Assembly (NCBI GenBank): GCA_035646975.1 | Contig: DASROJ010000103.1 | Span: 1 to 10,372, forward strand | Direction of reading: 5' to 3' | DNA: 10,372 nucleotides | From: DASROJ01 sp035646975 | Lineage (GTDB): Bacteria > Acidobacteriota > Polarisedimenticolia > JACPZX01 > DASXTC01 | Part shown: piece by piece, positions 7,045 to 10,372 of the stretch | How the letters are laid out: each line of letters opens with the position of its first letter | Numbering within the stretch: the stretch's first letter is position 1 | The notes under the pieces: model-generated | Seen by the model: only the letters and a program-made list of their open reading frames with translations | Told to the model about the DNA's origin: nothing | Database searches by the model: none | Translations under genes and position numbers: made by a program

Positions 7045-8019
7045 CTAGATGAGCGGATATTCCGAATAGATGGAGCCGGGCAGATCTGTGCAGCTTCTCA
7101 TGGCGGAAGTCGTCAACAGGTCGCCCTGTTCCGTGATGAGCGCCCCCTGAACGCCCGGCGTCTCTTCGAGATGTCGAAGCCCCTCTTCCGGCCCGAGGAG
7201 GAAGGCCGCGGTGGCGGCAAGACCGGCGTCGAACGCCGTGGCAGCCACTGCCGTGGTGGCGGCCAGACCGCGGGCGGGAAAGCCGGTGCGCGCGTCGAGC
7301 AGATGGTGGTACCGAACGCCGTCCTTGATGAAGCACCGCTCGTAATCACCCGAGGAGGCCACGCCGCCGTCACACACCAACCGCACGGAGAACCGGGTCT
7401 GGTTGCCGCTGCGTGGATCCATCACGCCGATCTTCCAGGGGCGTCCGTCGCCACGGGACCCGACCGTGCGCAAGTCTCCTGCGAGGTTGACCACCGCTGA
7501 CTCGACGCCTTCGGCGCGCAGGCACGCGGCCACGCGGTCCACCGCGTACTCCTTGCCGACCCCTCCGAGGTCCAGCTCCATTCCCTCGAGCCGCAGGAAC
7601 ACCGTTCCGTCACGCACCGACACCTCCCGGTAATCGACCAATCGGCGCAGCGCCTCCACCTGGCTGACTTCGGGCACCCGCTCCTCGCGGAAATTCCAGA
7701 GTCGCCTCATCACGCCGACCGTCGGATCGAAGGCACCCCGGGTCGTCGCGGCCAGGCTGAGGGCGTGAGCGACCAGGGACACCGTCTCTTCGTCGACGGC
7801 AACGGGCGTCCGCCCGGCATCGCGGTTGATCCGCGAGACGACGCTGGTCTGGATGAAACGCGAGTACTTGCGTTCGATGCGCTCGGCTTCGCTCATCGCC
7901 CGCAGCGCGATGGCCTCGGCGGCATCGACGCCCCGGCTGTCCACGAACCTCAGCAGACCCCAGCCACCCATCACACGGAACCACTTGTTGTAGAGAGTGC
8001 GATCCGTCGCAGTGTCCAT
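7045..8019 (-). CDS. apbE: ApbE-family FAD:protein FMN transferase, no signal peptide
   Basis: ApbE enzymes move FMN from FAD onto Ser or Thr of target flavoproteins. The 324-residue protein shows the family blocks in order: IERKYSRF (48-55), GAFDPTVG (95-102), ELDLGGVGKEYAVDR (148-162), VVNLAGDLRTVG (177-188), VASSGDYERCF (220-230), YHHLLDARTGFP (237-248) and LAATAAFLLG (267-276). Two points are odd. The N-terminal MGT motif reads MGGW (17-20). The metal-binding Asp expected four residues before T270 appears to be G266, with an Asp at 264 instead. No signal peptide or lipobox is present, although most ApbE proteins act outside the cytoplasmic membrane. The start ATG at 8019 lies 8 nt after the DUF3570 stop. 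The frame is open much further upstream, but only as a shadow of that gene. It is the last gene of the cassette, and its target is probably encoded there. Confidence 0.9.
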   Translation of the reverse strand: MDTATDRTLYNKWFRVMGGWGLLRFVDSRGVDAAEAIALRAMSEAERIERKYSRFIQTSVVSRINRDAGRTPVAVDEETVSLVAHALSLAATTRGAFDPTVGVMRRLWNFREERVPEVSQVEALRRLVDYREVSVRDGTVFLRLEGMELDLGGVGKEYAVDRVAACLRAEGVESAVVNLAGDLRTVGSRGDGRPWKIGVMDPRSGNQTRFSVRLVCDGGVASSGDYERCFIKDGVRYHHLLDARTGFPARGLAATTAVAATAFDAGLAATAAFLLGPEEGLRHLEETPGVQGALITEQGDLLTTSAMRSCTDLPGSIYSEYPLI

Positions 8020-8027
8020 CACGCGTC

Positions 8028-9251
8028 TCAGAATTTGAACGAGAAGCCGGCGGTGAGGCTGATCGTCTTCAGGTCGGCGGCCGACAACGAATGCGGCCCA
8101 CCTTCGCCGCCCTCCTCGGTCTCGAATGCGCCGACGCCGCCCAGCGTGAAGAGTGGCGGCACGACCGCGGGCCTGACCTTCGCTCGATCGATGCCGGTCT
8201 GATCGAGGTAGCTTGCCGCCAACTCGAACGACAGGCGGTCGTTCACTTCGACCGTCATGCCGATGCCTGCCAGCCAGCTCCTGAACGACGAAAGCCGGTA
8301 ATCGCTGCTCATGAACGACTGCGGAGTGGAGAACTCGTAGGCGAAGAACGACGCGGCGCCTTGCTGGTAATAGCGCAGACGCGGCGCGAGGATGAACCGG
8401 CGCCCGAGCCGCTTGTCCCACTCGAGCTCGAGTGTGTGGGCCTTGATCGCCCAGTCGTCCCAATAGTACCGGTACGAGGTTTTTATCGCGCTTCGCGATA
8501 GATAATAATGACCGTATTTGATGAGTGCGCTTTTCCGGCTCCGAGTGTCGGGTCTTGCCTCGGGCAGGGCCGACGCGCCGACGGTGACGAGCTTGTACGG
8601 GTCGGTCAGGTAGCCGTTGAGGTTTTCGAGACCCAGCGAAAAGTCGAGCAGATCGCGCGGGCCGAGCACCTGACTCCATCCGAGGGAGAACGAGATCCCC
8701 TTCTTGGCGAACGTGTCCGCCAGCGTGACCGGCTGAATCCGGTCGCTGGTGACGCCAACGCCCGCGTGGAGCGTGGAACGGCCCCCGAACAACTCCCATG
8801 AATCCACCAGCGAGAAGCCCCGCGACAGATAATCCGACTCGTGCGAATAGCTCAAGGTGATCGACGGCAGGTTCGAGCCGAACCGCCTCTGGTATGAGGC
8901 GCTGATCGCCTGGCGCGTATCCTGGTAGCCGACCATCGGGATCGACCCGGACGCGCCTCCCGAGGCGCTGGTGGTCGTGTCGGCCGTGGGCGCCTCGCCG
9001 GTCGGAGAGGCTCCCGAGATCGAGTCATAGGACAGCAGCAGCCCGACCTGTCCCTTCTCTCCGAAATCGTGCGTGAAGTAGATTTCGGGGTTGCTGACCT
9101 GTGTTCGCCCCCCCTGCTCGCCGTAGTGAAGGAACTTGAAATCCAGGGTGCTGTCGTCCGCGCGCGCGGCCGGGCTGGCCAGGACGCTGATGCCGGCGGC
9201 GATCATTCCCAGCGGTCTGCGACGGTTACGGCGTCGTCTAGTTGCAGCCAC
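8028..9251 (-). CDS. DUF3570 family protein, outer-membrane barrel-like
   Basis: About 407 residues from a GTG at 9251. Residues 1-31 look like an export signal: an Arg-rich start (RRRRNRRR), a hydrophobic stretch GMIAAGISVLA, and the cleavage motif ARA before DD. The mature part is rich in alternating aromatic strands and ends ISLTAGFSFKF, with the terminal Phe typical of outer-membrane beta-barrels. It matches DUF3570 in style, length and gene neighbours. A stretch DSISGASPT (residues 76-84) resembles an ApbE flavinylation site and precedes a Ser/Thr/Gly-rich, probably surface-exposed loop (84-103). The start is uncertain. GTG 9251 overlaps the previous gene by 14 nt and has a G-run 5 nt upstream. 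ATG 9206 would leave a signal lacking positive charge, and ATG 9344 would overlap the previous gene by 107 nt. The function is unknown; by context it works with ApbE and the TlpA-DUF4266 protein. Confidence 0.85.
   Translation of the reverse strand: MAATRRRRNRRRPLGMIAAGISVLASPAARADDSTLDFKFLHYGEQGGRTQVSNPEIYFTHDFGEKGQVGLLLSYDSISGASPTGEAPTADTTTSASGGASGSIPMVGYQDTRQAISASYQRRFGSNLPSITLSYSHESDYLSRGFSLVDSWELFGGRSTLHAGVGVTSDRIQPVTLADTFAKKGISFSLGWSQVLGPRDLLDFSLGLENLNGYLTDPYKLVTVGASALPEARPDTRSRKSALIKYGHYYLSRSAIKTSYRYYWDDWAIKAHTLELEWDKRLGRRFILAPRLRYYQQGAASFFAYEFSTPQSFMSSDYRLSSFRSWLAGIGMTVEVNDRLSFELAASYLDQTGIDRAKVRPAVVPPLFTLGGVGAFETEEGGEGGPHSLSAADLKTISLTAGFSFKF
9000..9026 (-). other. Candidate flavinylation motif in the DUF3570 protein
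   Basis: These bases encode DSISGASPT, residues 76-84 of the DUF3570 protein. ApbE targets share a motif of the form D-x-x-[S/T]-G-A-[T/S], in which the last Thr or Ser receives FMN. Here D76, S79, G80, A81 and S82 fit, so S82 would be the acceptor. Function is inferred from the motif and the adjacent apbE. Confidence 0.4.
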
Positions 9252-9930
9252 AGCCGCCCCCCGCCACCCCGCCGTTGCCCGCGGCGGCCTCTTTGCTCGT
9301 ATGAATGTGCTCGCGCATGGAGCGGGTGAGCGTGTCACCGTCAAGGTTCATGATCGGATCGGCGAGATACCCGCGTTCCCATGCGCGCAGGTTGCCCTTC
9401 GCGCCCCGGCGGCGCTTCGAGACGGTTTGCACCGGCGCCACGCCGCCGCCCGTCAGCGCCGCCTCCACCGCGGCCTGCATCTGTTGGTGAAGGGTGTCGG
9501 TGCCCCCGTCGAATCGGGCGAGAATCTTCCCGTCCCGATCGATGAGGAGGGTCGTGGGCATGACGCTGACCTCATACGCCTCGCCCGCATGTCCGGTGAT
9601 GTCGCGTCCGACGAGAAACCGCGAAGGATGACTGGTGACGAAGTCGGCCACCGAGTCATCGTCGGTTTCCATCGTGACGGCCACCACCTTGAGACCTGCC
9701 TTCGCATGTCTGGCCTGGAGGTCGTCGAGCAGAGGGAACCCCTTGCGGCAAGGGATACACCAGGGCGCCCAGAACTCGAGCAGCACCGTGTTGCCACGCA
9801 ACTCTGCCAGCGAGTGCGTGGCGCCTTCGAGATCGCTGAACGTGAAGTCGGGCGCGACACCCGCGGCAGTCGGCTGAGACGGGGCGGGCATTGATGTCGA
9901 GAGCAGCATCAGGATGAGTGCGAAATTCAT
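9238..9930 (-). CDS. TlpA/ResA-type thioredoxin fused to C-terminal DUF4266 module
   Basis: A 230-residue exported protein in two parts. After a hydrophobic leader (residues 3-13, probably cleaved near residues 16-23), residues 25-160 form a thioredoxin fold of TlpA/ResA type: VAPDFTFSDLEG (25-36), redox motif WAPWCIPC (54-61, C58 and C61) and cis-proline loop VMPTTLLIDRDG (123-134, P125). A basic linker (172-178) leads to residues 180-230, which match DUF4266: NLRAWERGYLADPIM, then HIHTSKEAA, and the terminal GGGCGCN. DUF4266 is normally a separate lipoprotein of about 70 residues; here it has no lipobox of its own. The start ATG at 9930 follows a G-run 3 nt upstream and begins the leader, although the leader lacks a positive charge. 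An ATG at 10005 is in frame but adds a non-signal segment. It leads the minus-strand cassette and overlaps the next gene by 14 nt. Confidence 0.88.
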   Translation of the reverse strand: MNFALILMLLSTSMPAPSQPTAAGVAPDFTFSDLEGATHSLAELRGNTVLLEFWAPWCIPCRKGFPLLDDLQARHAKAGLKVVAVTMETDDDSVADFVTSHPSRFLVGRDITGHAGEAYEVSVMPTTLLIDRDGKILARFDGGTDTLHQQMQAAVEAALTGGGVAPVQTVSKRRRGAKGNLRAWERGYLADPIMNLDGDTLTRSMREHIHTSKEAAAGNGGVAGGGCGCN

Positions 9931-10038
9931 GATCCCCCCGCGAGACGTGATGTCGCACCGTTCGACACCAATCGTTGCACTGGGGATGACATTCGGCAAC
10001 ATCATGATTGCCGGGGCTTTGGCTTCCGTTAGGTGAGA

Positions 10039-10065
10039 GATTTCACGCTCAGCGTGAGATCACGC
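10039..10065. promoter_or_regulatory. Alternating TCACGC/GCGTGA half-sites upstream of the TlpA-DUF4266 cassette
   Basis: TCACGC occurs at 10043-10048, its complement GCGTGA at 10052-10057, and TCACGC again at 10060-10065. The first two are part of a longer dyad (GAT-TCACGCT-C-AGCGTGA-ATC, 10039-10061, one mismatch per arm). The array lies 109 bp upstream of the ATG at 9930 and 37 bp after tRNA-Arg, so it could be an operator for the cassette. Read as RNA on the minus strand it also folds into a hairpin without a T-tract, so a tRNA terminator is an alternative. Confidence 0.4.
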
Positions 10066-10101
10066 ATCTCTGCGAGGCAGGTGCCGAATGGCTGGAATTT
10101 C

Positions 10102-10178
10102 TGGTGGGCCCTGGGTGATTCGAACACCCGACCTTCTGATTCGTAGTCAGACGCTCTATCCAGCTGAGCTAAGGGCCC
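10102..10178 (-). tRNA. tRNA-Arg, anticodon ACG
   Basis: On the minus strand the acceptor stem is GGGCCCT/AGGGCCC, with a D-arm GCTC/GAGC. The anticodon stem is TCTGA/TCAGA with loop CTACGAA, so the anticodon is ACG. The T-arm is GGGTG-TTCGAAT-CACCC, the discriminator is A and CCA is encoded (10104-10102). A34 would be edited to inosine by TadA, which is encoded at 2524-3012. Confidence 0.98.
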
Positions 10179-10200
10179 GTCCCGTTGTGCGAGGGGCCGA

Positions 10201-10230
10201 ACGATAACACAGCCCCGTCCCGCGCCGCAA
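10201..10230 (-). promoter_or_regulatory. Putative promoter of tRNA-Arg
   Basis: On the minus strand TTGCGG (10230-10225) and TATCGT (10206-10201) are separated by 18 bp. The sequence after the -10 box is GC-rich, as in stringently controlled stable-RNA promoters. Initiation would fall near 10194, about 16 nt before the mature tRNA. Confidence 0.5.
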
Positions 10231-10267
10231 CGAGACGGTGACCCCGGGCTCGCGCTTCCGCCGCCGG

Positions 10268-10296
10268 TGGACCAGGTCGGGCGGGAACGCTAGAAT
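10268..10296 (+). promoter_or_regulatory. Putative promoter of the gene at the right edge
   Basis: TGGACC (10268-10273) and TAGAAT (10291-10296) are separated by 17 bp. The ATG at 10304 begins 8 nt after the -10 box and lacks a Shine-Dalgarno sequence, so the transcript would be leaderless. Confidence 0.5.
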
Positions 10297-10303
10297 CGCG
10301 CCG

Positions 10304-10372
10304 ATGACCGCCACCGCCACCGCCACCGACGCAGCCGCCGCCCCGCAGCCGGGACTCACCGACGTCCTCATC
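10304..10372 (+). CDS. Unidentified protein, N-terminal 23 codons only
   Basis: The frame opens with ATG at 10304 and runs off the window. The visible residues begin MTATATATDAAAAPQP and continue GLTDVLI. The first part is an Ala/Thr repeat from a hexanucleotide repeat in the DNA and the second could be the start of a folded domain. A good promoter-like pair just upstream supports the start. No function can be assigned from 23 residues. Confidence 0.55.
   Translation, partial: MTATATATDAAAAPQPGLTDVLI

Noticed and set aside
8020..8799. Upstream extension of the apbE frame by about 260 codons
   Set aside because: It overlaps the DUF3570 gene in another frame and its translation is Arg-rich with no domain. 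The ATG at 8019 right after the DUF3570 stop is the natural start.
9136..9894. Plus-strand open frame of 252 codons opposite the TlpA-DUF4266 gene
   Set aside because: It is antisense to a protein with clear thioredoxin and DUF4266 motifs, and its own translation resembles nothing.
10102..10178. tRNA-Arg or tRNA-Ser as an integration site for a mobile element
   Set aside because: No integrase gene and no repeated tRNA 3' end were seen in the window, so nothing supports an attachment site.

Overview
The window is high-GC bacterial chromosome (judged by eye). The Rho C-terminus reads like a gamma/betaproteobacterial Rho, and both tRNA genes carry an encoded CCA end. A gammaproteobacterium, or a close relative within Pseudomonadota, is the best guess. 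That placement rests on protein style rather than on any database comparison. I see no insertion sequence, integrase, CRISPR array or prophage gene.

Layout. Positions 1-486 (+) hold the last 161 codons of transcription terminator Rho. It converges on a minus-strand block read right to left: an HI0933/YhiN-type flavoprotein (4273-3017), the tRNA adenosine deaminase TadA (3012-2524), tRNA-Ser(CGA) (2492-2401) and a DUF885 metallopeptidase-like protein (2337-562). A back-to-back promoter pair near 4311-4377 separates the flavoprotein from a plus-strand rhodanese-methyltransferase fusion (4386-5249). Next come a small glycine-zipper YtxH-type membrane protein (5488-5745) and a secreted protein with four BON domains (5851-6918), which ends at a very good intrinsic terminator (6941-6978).

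The most interesting part is the minus-strand cassette 9930-7045, with three tightly packed genes. The first is a TlpA/ResA-type thioredoxin whose C-terminus is a complete DUF4266 module ending in GGGCGCN. The second is a DUF3570 outer-membrane-barrel-like protein, and the third is an ApbE-family FAD:protein FMN transferase. DUF4266, DUF3570, thioredoxin and ApbE genes are, as I recall, often neighbours. Here the first two components are fused into one polypeptide. The DUF3570 protein carries an Asp-Ser-Ile-Ser-Gly-Ala-Ser stretch that resembles the ApbE flavinylation motif. This suggests an undescribed flavinylated or thiol-redox envelope system, with ApbE as modifier, DUF3570 as possible flavin acceptor, and DUF4266 as a Cys-Gly-Cys redox or metal tail kept reduced in cis by the thioredoxin domain. 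That model is inference; the gene order, fusion and motif are visible in the sequence.

Upstream of the cassette lie a set of alternating TCACGC/GCGTGA half-sites (10039-10065), then tRNA-Arg(ACG) (10178-10102) with a recognisable promoter. At the right edge is the start of an unidentified plus-strand gene (10304 onward) that looks leaderless. tRNA-Arg(ACG) is the expected substrate of the TadA encoded in the same window. No gene-free stretch exceeds 300 bases; the longest, 5250-5487, holds a bulged stem-loop and a 12-bp palindrome.
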